Shown here: one piece after another, positions 33,844 through 47,375 of the stretch
Numbering within the stretch: the stretch's first letter is position 1
Layout: each line of letters begins with the position of its first letter
Assembly (NCBI GenBank): GCA_947311845.1
Contig: CAMZMU010000111.1
Location: forward strand, 12,938,743-13,002,742
Direction: 5' to 3'
From: Poa pratensis
Lineage: Eukaryota > Streptophyta > Magnoliopsida > Poales > Poaceae
Length of the DNA stretch: 64,000 bases
The notes under the pieces: generated by a model
The model's database searches: none
Told to the model about the DNA's origin: nothing
Seen by the model: the letters and a program-made list of their open reading frames with translations, nothing else
Program-made: the position numbers and the translations under genes

Positions 33844-35444
33844 TTTTTTTTTCGAGATTGACGGGGGGGAAAAAAATCCCCACCGCTTGTTTCATTCATC
33901 GAAAGAGCCTGGCGGGCTATGTTCTTACAACAGAATATCAATTGTACAGGGGGATACAGGGGAAGAGAAAACAATGAAAATACATAAAAAACACAACTAG
34001 AAGGGGGAACAGCAAGAGCCCCCAAGAGACACAAGAGGTGAGGGGTGTAGTCAAGGGATCACAATGCCGAGACTCTGCAATCATTGCCTCACGCACCGCA
34101 CCGGCATGCGACTCGAAACCCAGGCACAACTCAGGAGCACCACCATCATCATCGGAGTGTCAAGCCTAGCACCTGGCACTAACCTAGATAGGAAGCTCCG
34201 CCACGGAGATCGAAACGAAAGCAGGTGGGGGAGACATACATTGCATCGTCATCGAGCAAAGGTGAGCCGAGACGCCACCAAGAGCACGAAGCTACCACAC
34301 CGCAACAGTGGCCACTGGAGGGTCTTGGACAAGCACATCCATATGATCAAGACCACGTGAAGGCTGGCCGAAGTGAGAGGAACACACCACCGTCGGCCCC
34401 AAGCTGGCCGAACCAACACCACCAAAACACAGCACCGCCAACTCCCGCAGTGACAAACGCCATACTTTTGGGTCTCCAAGATGACGCCTCCAAGGAGATT
34501 ATGTTGTCGGGGGCACAACACCGTCATCCGATCCGGCAAGCCGAGTCCAAGATTTTCACCCGGAGACCACCCAAGTATTGTAGGCGCTGGAGCTCCACAG
34601 CGGCACCTCCTGCGAGGAAACGGTGTTGTAGACACCGCTGCCGCCGGCACGACAAAGTCTGTGCGGGGTTCTCACCCGGAGTTTAAGCACATCCCTACAA
34701 AAGAGGCCGTCGAACACCATCACCAACCGCTGCGGCCAACCATACCTCACGGAGAGCACACACGGCCACCACCAACACGAACGCCGAATGCTCCGAGACC
34801 GCCGGACGCAGAGCCAGCCACCATACCTCGCCAAGCACCATGCCGGCAGAGTTAGAGGAGCGCTGCCCGAGACCCAAAAACCACCATGGTTCCGGGTGCA
34901 GCCCTACAGCAGGCGCCGCCGCGCACCATGCGCACCACCGCACCGCTGCCAAGGAGAGGAACGGCCGCCCAAAGTGCCGATGAAGAAATGGGGCGCCCAG
35001 CCCATCGAGGCCCAGTCGAGCCCGAACGGGCCGCAGCCAGCGGAGCTCCACCAAGCCAAACCACCACCACTCGCCGAGCCCCCGCCGCCGCACGTCGCGC
35101 CGCCGCCGATTGAGCCCGCAGGAGACCGACCAGAGGAAGACGCGGCGTCGCCGCCGAGCCGCCGAATCCCGCTGAGCCCCGCCGCCAAGGGACCCAGGGA
35201 ACCGCGAGGATGCGCCACGCCGCCGCCGTCGGCCGCGCAAGCTTCGCCCGGCGGCTTCCTCCGGCGGCGGCGCGGGCAGGGGATGGGTTTCTGGGAGCTT
35301 TTTAGCTGGGAGTGGGGAGCCTCCGGAGCCGCCCGAGCGGGGGCGACCCGGGAGGAGGGGGAAGGTGGAGGGGAGGGGCGGGAGGGAAAGGGGGGCGGCG
35401 GCGGGAGGGCCTGGCGGCGGCGGGCGGCTCGGGGCGGAACCCTC
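33844..35444 (-). mobile_element. GC-rich retroposed element with 15-bp target duplication
   Basis: A perfect 15-bp duplication, aaattacttgaatgt, lies at 33829-33843 and 35445-35459. A T-run (about 33844-33852) at the left is the poly(A) tail on the minus strand. Removing the element restores a continuous zinc-finger flank unit. The 5' part (right side) is very GC-rich like the leaders of grass LINEs, and the 3' end has an ATGAATGAAAC stretch like their tails. No RT or endonuclease was recognised. It is probably an internally deleted, non-autonomous LINE or a retroposed transcript. Confidence 0.75.
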
Positions 35445-36144
35445 AAATTACTTGAATGTAAACACCAAGGATAATCTCATACTATTTTTTAACTTTGAGA
35501 TCTATCCGAACATACAACAAAAATCACAGGAACAAATGCAGATTAAAAACAAAATCCTCTTGAATCATAAAGATGAGACTCCTCATATCGTCAAATATAT
35601 AGTTTTCTTATTGAGATGTTCAATCAAACAATGAAGACCACATCATACGATTAACCAAACAAGATTCTAGCATGAATCTTAAACATGATAGTACCCATCA
35701 TCTTATTGTCACATAGTGTCATGTGGTTTAGACATAACTTTCCCTTGTTTCGTGTCGATTTTATGAGGTACACAACCATATTTGTGCGATTTATAGGTGC
35801 ATCAAGATCCGTGCTAGCTCATTTTTGTCTCTCTCTCTCTCTCTCTCTCAAACAACTTCTTCTTTTGAATCTCTTACAACCTTTGAAGCTGGAAGTTTGC
35901 ATTTCACCAAAAAAGTTTGAGATAGAATACAGAAAAAATAGTTCAGGATTTTTAATACATATATAATATTGTTTGAATTTTAAATATTTGAAAATTTAAA
36001 TTTATCAAAATATTCCGAACTATTTTCCCACATTCTATTCTAATGTTCTAAGTGTGAGAGTTCTAAGTGTCATGTGGTTTAGACACAACTTTCCCTTTTA
36101 CCTCGGCACTTACATCGAGCCCAAGAAAGGCTTGCATGGGCTTT

Positions 36145-36205
<61 letters not shown>

Positions 36206-38970
36206 TATCAGGTTATGTAAACTTGAATAAACATAATTGGCAGGTTTGCTTAAATTTAACCTAAAAAATAAATAGGATACACATTTTACCTCTGGATCAT
36301 TTTATGAAACTAATAGATCAGACAACCTATATGCATTAAGTGTTAAGCACACATTTGCCAAAAATTACTTTAATCTACGACCCACGTATACTATCGTATG
36401 ATTTTGGGTTCACTTTGAAAACTATAGGAACATATACACACCAAAAATCACAGGAACAAATAAAGATTAAAAAAAATTCTCATGAATAGTAAAGATGAGA
36501 CTTATCATATCGTCAAGTATATAGTTTTCTTATTGTAATGTTCGATCAAACAACGAAGACCACATCCTACGATTAAACAAACAAGATGCTAGCATGAATC
36601 TTAAACATGATAGTACCCATCATCTTATGTCACATAGTATCATGTGGTTTAGCCACAGCTATCCCTTGTTTAGTGTCGATTTCTGAGGTACACAAAACCC
36701 TATTTGCGCTATTTATAGGTGCATTAAGATCCGTGCTAGTGAGCTCCTTTTTTCTCTCTCTCAAACAACTTATCCACTTCGATTCTCTTACAACCTTTGA
36801 ATCTGAAACTTTGCAGTTCACCAAAAAGTTTGAGATAGAGTACAGAAAAATAGTTCAGATTTTTATTACATATATATAATAATTTTTGTTGCGTTTTAAA
36901 TATTTGAAATTCTCAAATTTCTCAAAACATTTCGAACTATTTCACCACATTCTATACTAATGTTTCAATGACATGCAAATTTTAAAATCTATATGTTGGA
37001 TTATTTGAGAGATAAAAAAAGAAAATCTCAAAAAAGTGTGAGGGTTTTAAGTGTCATGTGGTTTAGACACAATTTTACCTTTTACCTCGGAACTTACATC
37101 GAGCCCAAGAAAGGCTTGCATGGGCCTTATTTTTTATATATATCAAAAAAATATCAGGTTATGTAAACTTGACTAAAATTTAATCTAAAAAAGAAATAGG
37201 ATACACATTCTACCTCTAAATCATTGTAAGAAACTAATAGATCAGATAACCTATACGCATTAAGTGTTAAGCACACATTTGCCAAAAAAAAAATACTTGA
37301 ATCTACACACCATGGATAATCTCGTATGACTTTGGGTTTCACTTTGAGATCTATCGGAACATATAGACAAAAAAATCACAGGAACAAATTTATATCAAAA
37401 AACAAAATTCTCATGAATCGTAAAGATGAGACTTATCATATCGTCAAATATATAGTTTTCTTAATTATATGTTCGATCAAAGAACAAAGACCACATCATA
37501 CGATTAAACAAACAAGATGCTAGCTTAAACATGATAGTACCCATCACCTTATGTCACATAGAATCATGTGGTTTAGACAGAACTTTCCCTTCTTTAGTGT
37601 CGAGTTCTGAGGTACACAATCCTATTTGCGCTATTTATAGGTGCACCAAGATCCGTGCTAGCTAGATCCTTTTTTCGCTCTCTCAAACAACTTCTCCTTT
37701 CTGATTCTATTACAACCTTTGAATCTGAAACTTTGCCGTTCACTAAAAAGTTTGAGATAGAATTTGGGGAAAATAGTTCAGGATTTTTATTACAGATATG
37801 TACTGATCTTGTATTGAATTTAAATTATTTGAAATTTAAATTTCTCAAAATATACTGAATTTGTTTCCACATTATATTCTAATGTTTCAGTGACCTACAA
37901 AGTTAGAATCTGTATGTTGTATTATTTGAGAGATAAGAAAAGAAAATCTCAAAACAGTCTGAGTGTATTAAGTGTCATGTGGTTTAGACACAACTTACCC
38001 TTTTTTCTCGGCACTTACAACGAGCCCAAGAAAGGCTTGCATGGGCCTTATTTTGTATATATCAGATATGAGGTTATGTAAACCTGATTAAAAATAATTG
38101 GCAGGTTTTCCCAAATTTAACCTAAAAAATAAATAGGCCACACATTATACCTCTGAATCATTTTAAGAAACTAATAGATCAGACTACCTGTATGCATTAA
38201 GTGTTAAGTACACATTTGCCAAAGATTACTTGAGTGTAAACTCCATGGATGATCTCATATGATTTTTTTCACTCTGAGATCTATCGGAAAATATACACAA
38301 CAAAATCACAGGAACAAATACTGATTAAAAAAACAAATTCTCTTGAATCGTAACGATGAGACTCATCATATCGTCAAATATATATTTTTCTTATTGAGAT
38401 GTTTGATCAACCAACGAACACCACATCATATGATTAAACAAACAAGATGCTAGCATGAATCTTAAACATGATAGTACCCATCATCTTATTGTCACATAGT
38501 GTGATGTGGTTTAGACACAACTTTCCCTTGTTTAGTGTCAATTTTTTGAGGTAAGTTCAGTGGTAAAACTGTGATTCGTTCTATTAATAACTAAATTTGA
38601 CACAACCCTATTTGTGCTATTTATACGTGCATCAAGATCAGTGCTAGCACCTTTTTTTCTTTCTCTCAACCAACTTCTTTTATTGACTCTCTTACAACAT
38701 TTGAATATTAAACTTTTCACTTCACTAATAATTTGAGAAAGAATATAGAAAAGATAGTTCGGGATTTTTATTACATATATATAATATTTTTTATTGGATT
38801 TTAAATATTTGAAAATTTCAAATTCTCACAATATTCCATACTATTTAACCCACATTCTAATTATAATGTTTCAGTGACCTGCAGAGTTAGAAATCTATAT
38901 GCTGTATTATTTGAGACGTAAGAAGAGAAAAGTTCGAAAAATATGGGGTTTTAAGTGTCATGTGGTTTAG
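35445..38970. repeat. Tandem array 1: four units of about 0.92 kb
   Basis: Units begin near 35448, 36366, 37291 and 38226 (spacing 918, 925, 935 bp). Each has the sequence that lies downstream of the zinc-finger gene in copies A and B (for example aaacaagatgctagcatgaa and taatagatcagacaacct), plus an AT-rich part with a CT-repeat. Array 1 units mostly lack the zinc-finger coding tail, which appears only at the end of the last unit (38990-39120). No gene is present. Confidence 0.88.
36151..36200. repeat. (TA)25 microsatellite
   Basis: A perfect TA dinucleotide run lies inside the first unit of array 1. The other units have only a short TATATA at this place. Confidence 0.9.
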
Positions 38971-39340
38971 ACAAAACTTCCCTTTTATCTTTAGATGGAT
39001 CTAACATGACTAGCTAGCCAACATACTAATCAGACGCCCAAGGTCAGGTCCATGGCACTCGCCGAGCCATCCACCTCCTCTCGTGCGCCTTCTTTCACCT
39101 GCGGCTCCCAGGCGTTGTTCGACGACTCTGGCACGTTGTCGTTGAGAATTGAGATATATAGTTTTCCTCTTGTTTTCATCCTCCCATCATCATATCGTCA
39201 CATGTATAGTTTTCTTCTTGAGATGAATATCGAACAACGAAGACCACCATATACGATTAACCAAACAAGATGCTAGCATGAATCTTAAACATTGTAGTAC
39301 CCATCATCTTATTGTCACATAGTTTTTTCCTTGCTAGCTG

Positions 39341-39600
39341 CTAGTAGCTAGCCATCGTACTGATCAGAGACCCAAGGTCAGGTCCAAGGCGCTCACCGAG
39401 CCGTCGGCCTCCTTCTCTGTGCCATCGTTCACCTGCGGCTCCGCGGCGGCTTTGTTGGACGGCTCCGGCACGTTGTCCTTCAAGGCGACGGCCGGCGGCG
39501 CCCTTACCAGGACGAGTAAGTCTATCTCCACCGGGCGTTAACCTCCCAGGCGGTATTCCTCCCTGAAGGCAGGGTTGGGAGCACGCAGCCACGACAAAAT
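39341..39600 (-). pseudogene. Finger-less zinc-finger pseudogene (left of array 2)
   Basis: This is the C-terminal half of the zinc-finger gene on the minus strand, with the EAR-coding end at about 39360-39385. The homology begins at the proline/PNPAF region (about 39575) and has lost the finger. The 5' junction (ggagcacgcagccacgacaa) is the same as in the pseudogene at 52 kb. Frames are broken. The upstream flank (39600-40430) matches 52180-52760. Confidence 0.75.
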
Positions 39601-41295
39601 TATTGGACAGGGTGACGGAGTTGGGCCTTTTTTTTTTTCCTGTACATGAGCACGAACTTCATTTTCAGTACTGCAAGGCCAGCTAACTACCATACTCTGA
39701 GGCACGTGAGACAATGTCTGGATATTGAGTGTCCGAAACACAACTATCAATCCTGCTAGCAGAGAAGCACGCTTAGCACAAACACGTTGAATAATTCTTG
39801 AGTACAGGACACGTTGAATAATTCTTGAGTACAGAACGAACCTATTTCCCTGCCTCTTCTAGTGTCTATCCCATGTCATCTCTCACTACTGTATCTGAAA
39901 CCAGGTAGAGAGATGGGAATTATGGGATACCATGGAGAGCAGGCAAAGTATATGGTTTGCGATGAAATTTGCATGAACAGATTTGGTACCATGGGTTTGA
40001 TGGGCATCCACCACGACCATCAGATGAACGAGCGAAAACAAAACAAAAACACCAAAGCCTAGTTCTGCTCTTGCATATCGGCAATCATTTGTGCCAGAGT
40101 AGGATATGCGCCATATGGGTTACCGGGCAGTAGAGATACTCAGCCATTAGATAGCGGCGCTCCGGCTACACACAGTCGAGTTGTGTCCAGGCGTTTGCTC
40201 GCGGGTGAAGGTGGGTATTCGGTGCTCTGGGAGCGGGACGCGGCAGAGATGGCCATGAATGGTTCGATCATGGATCAAAGGGGGGAGGCATGTCGGTGCG
40301 TCATAGATGACACTTCGTTGGATGTTGCTCCCCTTGGTAGCTATGGAGATGGTGGACACTGGAGGCGGTCCAAGCGGTATCTCACTCTACTTCGTGTGTA
40401 GTCTTTTTGTAGCGATGACGATGAAACAGGAGAAACAACGTGTGACAGATAAAAAATTATCAACGTGCGATAGACATGCATCTCCCCTTTTGTTTAGCCT
40501 AAAATTCAAACTCAGCAACTTACATTTAGCCGAAGAAAGGCATAGCTCCTTTTTTTCTCTCTCTCTCTCAAACAACTTCTCTTTTATTAATCTCTTACAA
40601 CCTTTGAATGTAAAACTTTGTAGTTCGCAAAAAAATTAAGATAGAATATGGGAAAATAAGTTCGGCATTTTTTATTAAGTATATATAATGAATTTTTATT
40701 GAATTTTAAATATTTTGAAACTTCAAATTTCTCCAAATATTTCGAATAATTTTTCCCACATTCTAATTCTAAGGTTTCAGTGACCTGCAAAAAATTATAA
40801 ATATATGTGTCGTATTATTTTAGAGATAAAAAAGGTCAAAAAAGTGTTGGGGTGTTGTAAGTGTCATAGACACAACTTCCTTTTTTTCCTTGAGATGGAT
40901 CTAACACAACTAACAAGCCAGCGCACTGATAAGAGTCCCAAGGTCAGGTCCATGGCGATCGTCGAGCCATCAACCTCCTCTCGTGCGTCATCGTTCACCG
41001 CTCCGGGGAATCGCTGGCTCCGGCTCGTTATCCTTCAAGACGACAGCCGGTAGCGCGTGCATCTTGTATATCAGATATCACTATACTAAAACGAGATTAA
41101 ACATAGCTGGATCCAAATTTTACCGTTGAATCATTTTAGAAAGTAATACATTAGATGTCAAGTACGCTTTAATACTTAATGTAAGCACGTACTTGCCATA
41201 TCCCGTATGATTTTTTCACTTTGGGATCTATCGGAACATCTAATAAATTACAGTATCAATGTCGATTACACAAACTAAAATCTCATGAATCTTAA

Positions 41296-42344
41296 GGGTG
41301 TGTTTGGTTCAGATTTTCCTGCCAGATTCACGTTCTGAAAGCCAGAATCTGAACCAAACGTGTTCGGACGTGAACGCAGATTCCTGAACGCAGCTGATTC
41401 TCGACGTGCAAAACGAAAGCTGGCCAACACCCAGATTTCACTGCGTTGCGTTCACGGGAAGCGAAGGAAATTACGCGCGATGCCATTCCGAAGTGAAAAA
41501 TGCACGGTTCGATATTTCCTTCTCTCCTCAAACGCGAACAGCTCCTCTCTTCCGTTTCTTTCCCCATCGCTCGCATCAGGCAGAGGACGCGGCTAGGGTT
41601 CCGCCTCACGCCCAACTCCGGCGGCTGGAGGGAGCGCGCCGGACGGAAATCGCGCCGTGCCTTCGTTCCCAGCACATTCCTCCTCTCCCCCGCCCCCAGC
41701 CCCGCGAGAAGACAGGCGCCAGCACCTCCTCGCCCACCGTCGCCGCCAGCATCCCTATCCGTCGCGCCGCCTCTTCCAGGAACGCGCTCGCTGCCGGACG
41801 GATGGAAAAAGATGCTCGCTTCCAGCACCTCCTCGCCCGCCGGCCGCCGCCACCATCCCTTCCCGTCTCTACTTGATTTCATCTTCCTCCCCCCTCCTAT
41901 CCCCTGTCCCCTATTGCTTCTTGTGTTTTCAGATTTTTGTTACGATTGGTCAACATGATTATTGATCTGTGCAGTGTGCATTGGTTTACATGATTATTGT
42001 GTTTAGAACATGGTTTTGAGAGTTTGCTTGAAAGGTGTTTGTGAAAATGCTTGTAGTAAGAAGAATGCATTTTGTATAAAATATTAAGGACTAATAATTT
42101 TCTTCCCAAAATGTCATTTGCATGTCTATTAGTGTACAAAACGTGGTTCTACAATCAGCTAGCATATAAATAATTTCTTGGGGACTCAAGGGCGTTATAG
42201 ACATTTCCCATCAAATCCACAGTTGGCAGTTGCTCCAACCAAACAACTTCCAGATTTTCCACAGTTGATTCCTCACAGCTGATTTTCCACAGCCGATTCC
42301 TCACAGCTGATTTTCAGGAATCTACAGCTCAACCAAACACACCC
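41296..42344. mobile_element. Tourist/Harbinger-type non-autonomous element, 1,049 bp
   Basis: The terminal inverted repeats are GGGTGTGTTTGGTT and its exact inverse, with a TAA target duplication (41293-41295 and 42345-42347). The neighbouring units show the uninterrupted site. Subterminal sequences contain repeated cagctgatt and cagattt motifs. The centre (41400-41900) is GC-rich with first-exon-like composition and no recognised transposase. Confidence 0.87.
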
Positions 42345-44549
42345 TAAAAATGAGGCTCATTATCGTCACATATATAGTATTTCGACTGATATGATCTATC
42401 AAACAAAGAAGACCACAATATACGATTAAACAGACAAGACACAAGCATGAATCTTAAACATGATAATACCCAACATCTTATTGTCACATAGTTTTTTTTC
42501 CTTTAGATGGATCTAATACGAGTAGCTAACCAGCGTACTGATCAGAGGCCCAAAGTCATGTCCAAGGCGCTCTCTCTCAAACAACTTCTCTTTTATTAAT
42601 CTCTTACAATCTTTGAATCTAAAACTTTGTAGTTCGCTAAAAAAAATTGAGATAGAATATGGGAAAATAATTTCGAGATTTTTTACATATATATAATGAA
42701 TTTTTAATATTTTGAAACTTCAAATTCTCCAAAAATTTCAAATAATTTTTCCCACATTCTAATTCTAAGGTTTCAGTGACCTGCAAAATTACATATCTAT
42801 ATCTATGTGTCAAATTATTTTAGAGATAAAAAAGGTCAAAAAAGTGTTGGGGTATTGTAAGTGTCATAGACACAACTTCCCCTTTTTCCTTAAGATGGAT
42901 CGAACACAACTAACAAGCCAGCGCACTGATCAGAGTCCCAAGGTCAGGTCCATGGCGCTAGCCGAGCCATCGACCTCCTCTCGTGCGTCGTCATTTACCG
43001 CTCCGGGGAACCGCTGGCTCCGGCTCGTTATCCTTCAAGACGACGGCCGGCAGCGCGTGCATCTTGTATCAGATATAAAGTTACAAAAACAAGATTAAAC
43101 ATAGCTGGTTCCAAATTTTACCGTTGAATCATTTTAGAAAGTAATCCAAGATGTCAAGTACGCTTTATTACTTCATGTAAGCACGTACTTGCCATATCCC
43201 ATATGTTTTTTTCATTTGGGATCTATCGGAACATCTAATAAAAATTACAGTATCAATGCCGATTACACAAACTAAAATCTCATGAATCTTAAAAATGAGG
43301 CTCGTTATCGTCACATATATAGTATTTCGACTAATATGATTTATCAAACAAAGAAGACCACAATATACGATTAAACAGACAAGACGCAAAGCATGAATCT
43401 TAAACATGATAATACCCATCACCTTATTGTCACATAGTTTTTTCCTTGAGATGGATCTAACACAAGTAGCTAACCAGCGTACTGATCAGACGCCCAAAAT
43501 CAGGTCCAAGGCGCTCTCTCAAACAACTTCTCTTTTATTAATCTCTTACAACCTTTGAATCTAAAAACTTTGAAGTTCACTAAAAAAAATTGAGATAGAA
43601 TATGGAAAATAAGTTCAAGATTTTTTATTACGTACATATAATGAATTTTTATTGAATTTTAAATATTTTGAAACTTCAAATTTATCCAAATATTTCGAAC
43701 AATTTTTCCCACATTCTAATTCTAAGGTTTCAGTGACCTGCAAAATTACAAATCTATGTGTCATATTATTTTAGAGATAAAAAAGGTCAAAAAAAAATTG
43801 TTGGGGTCTTGTAAGTGTCATAGACACAACTTCCCCTTTTTTCCTTGAGATGGATCTAACAAAACTAACAAGCCAGCACACTGATCTGTGTCCCAAGGTC
43901 AGGTCCATGGCGCTCGCCTAGCCATCGACCACCTCTCGTGCGCCGTCGTTCATCGTTTTGGGGAACCGCTGGCTCTGGCTCGTTATCCTTCAAGACGATG
44001 GCCGGCAGCACGTGCATCTTGTATCAGATATCAAGTTACAAAAACGAGATTAAACATAGCTGGATCCAAATTTTACGGTTGAATCATTTTATAAGTAATA
44101 CATTAGATGTCAAGTACGCTTTAAGACTTAATGTAAGCACGTACTTGCCATATACAATATGATTTTTTCACTTTGGGATTTATCGGAACATCTAATAAAA
44201 TTACAGCATCAATGCCGATTACACAAACTAAAATCTCATGAATCTTAAAAATGAGGCTCATTATCATCACATATATAGTATTTCAACTGAGATGTTCTAT
44301 CAAACAAAGAAGACCACAATATACGATTAAACAGACAAGACGCAAGCATGAATCTTAAACATGATAATACCCATCATCTTGCTGCCACATAGTTTTTTCC
44401 TTGAGATGGATCTAACACAAATTAATAACCATCGTACTGATTAGACGCCCAAAGTCTGGTCCAAGGCGCACACTCTCAAAAAACTTCTCTTTTATTAATA
44501 TCATACAACCTTTGAATCTAATACTTTGTAGTTCGCTAAAACAATTGAG

Positions 44550-47375
44550 ATAGAATATGGGAAAATAAGTTCGGGATTTTTTATTACGTATACATAATAA
44601 ATTTTTATTGAATTTTCAATATTTAGGAAACTTCAAATTTCTCAACATATTTCGAACAATTTTTCCCACATTCTAATTCTAAGATTTCAGTGACCTGCAA
44701 AATTACAAATCTATGTGACGTATTATTTTAAGATAAAAAAGGTCAAAAAAAAGTGTTGGGGTGTTGTAAGTGTCATAGACACAACTTCCCCTTTTTCCTT
44801 GAGATGGATCTAACACAACTAACAAGCCAGCGCACTGATCAGATGCCCAAGGTCAGGTCCATGGCGCTCGCCGAACCATCGACCTCCTCTCGTGCGCCGT
44901 CGTTCACCGCTCCCGCTCCGGGGAACCTCTTGCTCCGGCTCGTTATCCTTCAAGACGACGGCTGGCAGCGCATGCATCTTGTATCAGATATCAAGTTACA
45001 AAAACAAGATTAAACATAGCTGGATCAAATTTTACCGTTGAATCATGTCAGAAAGTAATACATTAGATGTCAAGTACGCTTTGAGACTTAATGTAAGCAC
45101 GTACTTGCCATATCCCGTATGATTTTTTCACTTTGGGATCTATCGGAACATCTAATAAAAAACTACAGTATCAATGTCGATTACACAAACTAAAATCTCA
45201 TGAATCTTAAAAATGAGGCTCATTATCATCACATATATAGTATTTTGACTGAGATGTTCTATCAAAAAAAGAAGACACAATATACGATTAAACAGACAAG
45301 ACGCAAGCATGAATCTTAAACATGATAATACCCATAATCTTATTGCCACATAGTTTTTTCCTTGAGATAGATCTAACACGAGTTAATAACCATCATACTG
45401 ATCAGACGCCCAAAGTCAGGTCCAAGGCGCTCTCTCTCAAACAACTTCTCTTTTATTAATCTCTTACAACCTTTGAATCAAAAACTTTGTAGTTTGCTAA
45501 AAAATTGAGATAGAATATGGGAAAATAAGTTCGGGATTTTTTATTACGTATACATAATAAATTTTATTGAATTTTAAATATTTTGGAAACTTCAAATTTC
45601 TCCAAATATTTCGAACAATTTTTCCCACATTCTAATTCTAAGGTTTCAGTGACCTCCAAAATTACAAATCTATGTGTCGTATTATTTTAGTGATATCGTA
45701 AGTGTCATAGACACAACTTCCCCTTTTTCCTTGAGATGGATCTAAAACAACTAACAAGCCAGCGCACTGATCAGAGGCCCAAGATCAGGTCCATGGCGCT
45801 CACCGAGCCATCGACCTCCTCTCGTGCGCCGTCGTTCACCGCTCCGGGGAACCGCTGGCTCTGGCTCGTTATCCTTCGAGACGACGGCCGGCAGCGCGTG
45901 CATCTTGTATCAGATATCAAGTTACAAAAACGAGATTAAACATAGCAGGATCCAAATTTTACCGTTGACTAATTTTAGAAAGTAATACATTAGATGTCAA
46001 GTACGCTTTAAGACTTAATGTAAGCACGTACTTGCCATATCCCGTATTATTTTTTCACTTTGGGATCTATCGGAAGATCTAATAAAAAATTACAGTATCA
46101 ATGCCGATTACACAAACTAAAATCTCATGAATCTTAAAAATGAGGCTCATTATCGTCACATATTTTGACTTAGATGATCTATCAAACAAAGAAGACCACA
46201 ATATACAATTAAACAGACAAGACGCAAGCATGAATCTTAAACATGATAATACTCATCATCTTATGGTCACATAGTCTTTTCCCTTGAGATGGATCTAACA
46301 GGAGTAGCTAACCGGTCGTACCGATCAGATGCCCAAATCAGGTCCACGGCGCTCTCTCTCAAACAACTTTTCTTTTATTGATCTCTTACAACCTTTGAAT
46401 CTAAAACTTTGTAGTTCCCTATAAAATTGAGATAGAATATGGGAAAATAAATTCTGGATTTTTTATTACGCATATATTATGATTTTTTATTTAAATTTAA
46501 ATATTTTAAAACTTCAAATTTCTCCAAATATTTCGAACAATTTTTCCCACATTCTAATTCTAAGGTTTCTGTAACCTGGAAAATTTAAAATCTATGTGTC
46601 ATATTATTGTAGAGATAAAAAAGGTCAAAAAAGTGTTGGGGTGTTGTAAGTGTCATAGACACAATTTCCTCTTTTTCCTTTAGATGGATCTAACACCACT
46701 AACAAGAGCGCACTAATCAGAGGCCCAAGGTCAGGTCCATTGCGCTCACCCAGCCATCGACCTCCTCTCGTGCGCCGTCGTTCATCGTTCCGGGGAACCG
46801 CTGGCTCCAGCTTGTTATCCTTCAAGACGACGGCCGGCTGCGCGTGCATCTTGTATCAGATATCAAGTTACAAAAATGAGATTAAACATAGCTGAATCCA
46901 AATTTTACCGTTGAATAATTTTAGAAAGTAATACATTAGATGTCAAGTACGCTTTAAGACTTAATGTAAGCACGTACTTGCCATATACCATATGATTTTT
47001 TCACTTTGGGATCTATCGGAACATCTAATAAAAATTACAGTATCAATGCCGATTACACAAACTAAAATATCATGAATCATAAAAATGAGGCTCATCATCG
47101 TCACATATATAGTATTTCGAGAGATGATCAATCAAACAAAGAAGACCACAATATACGATTAAACAGACAAGACACAAGCATGAATCTTAAACATGATAAT
47201 ACCCATCATCTTATTGCCACATAGTTTTTTCCTTGAGATGGATCTAACACGAGTTAATAACCAACGTACTAATCAGACGCCCAAAGTCAGGTCCAAGGCG
47301 CTCTCTCTCAAACAACTTCTCTTTTATTAATCTCTTACAATCTTTGAATCTAAAACTTTGTAGTTCGCTAAAATA
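44550..47375. repeat. Higher-order repeat, first three-unit block
   Basis: The units with tails at 44802, 45735 and 46684 match those at 47633, 48567 and 49490, respectively, more closely than they match their neighbours. Shared private markers are a short tattattttaagataaaaaa, gtgatatcgtaagtgtcat, and aaccggtcgtaccgatcaga. Confidence 0.8.

Noticed and set aside
34695..35474. Long Arg- and Pro-rich frames of 180-228 codons on both strands
   Set aside because: They lie in the GC-rich leader of a retroposed element, overlap on both strands and show no domain or splice context.
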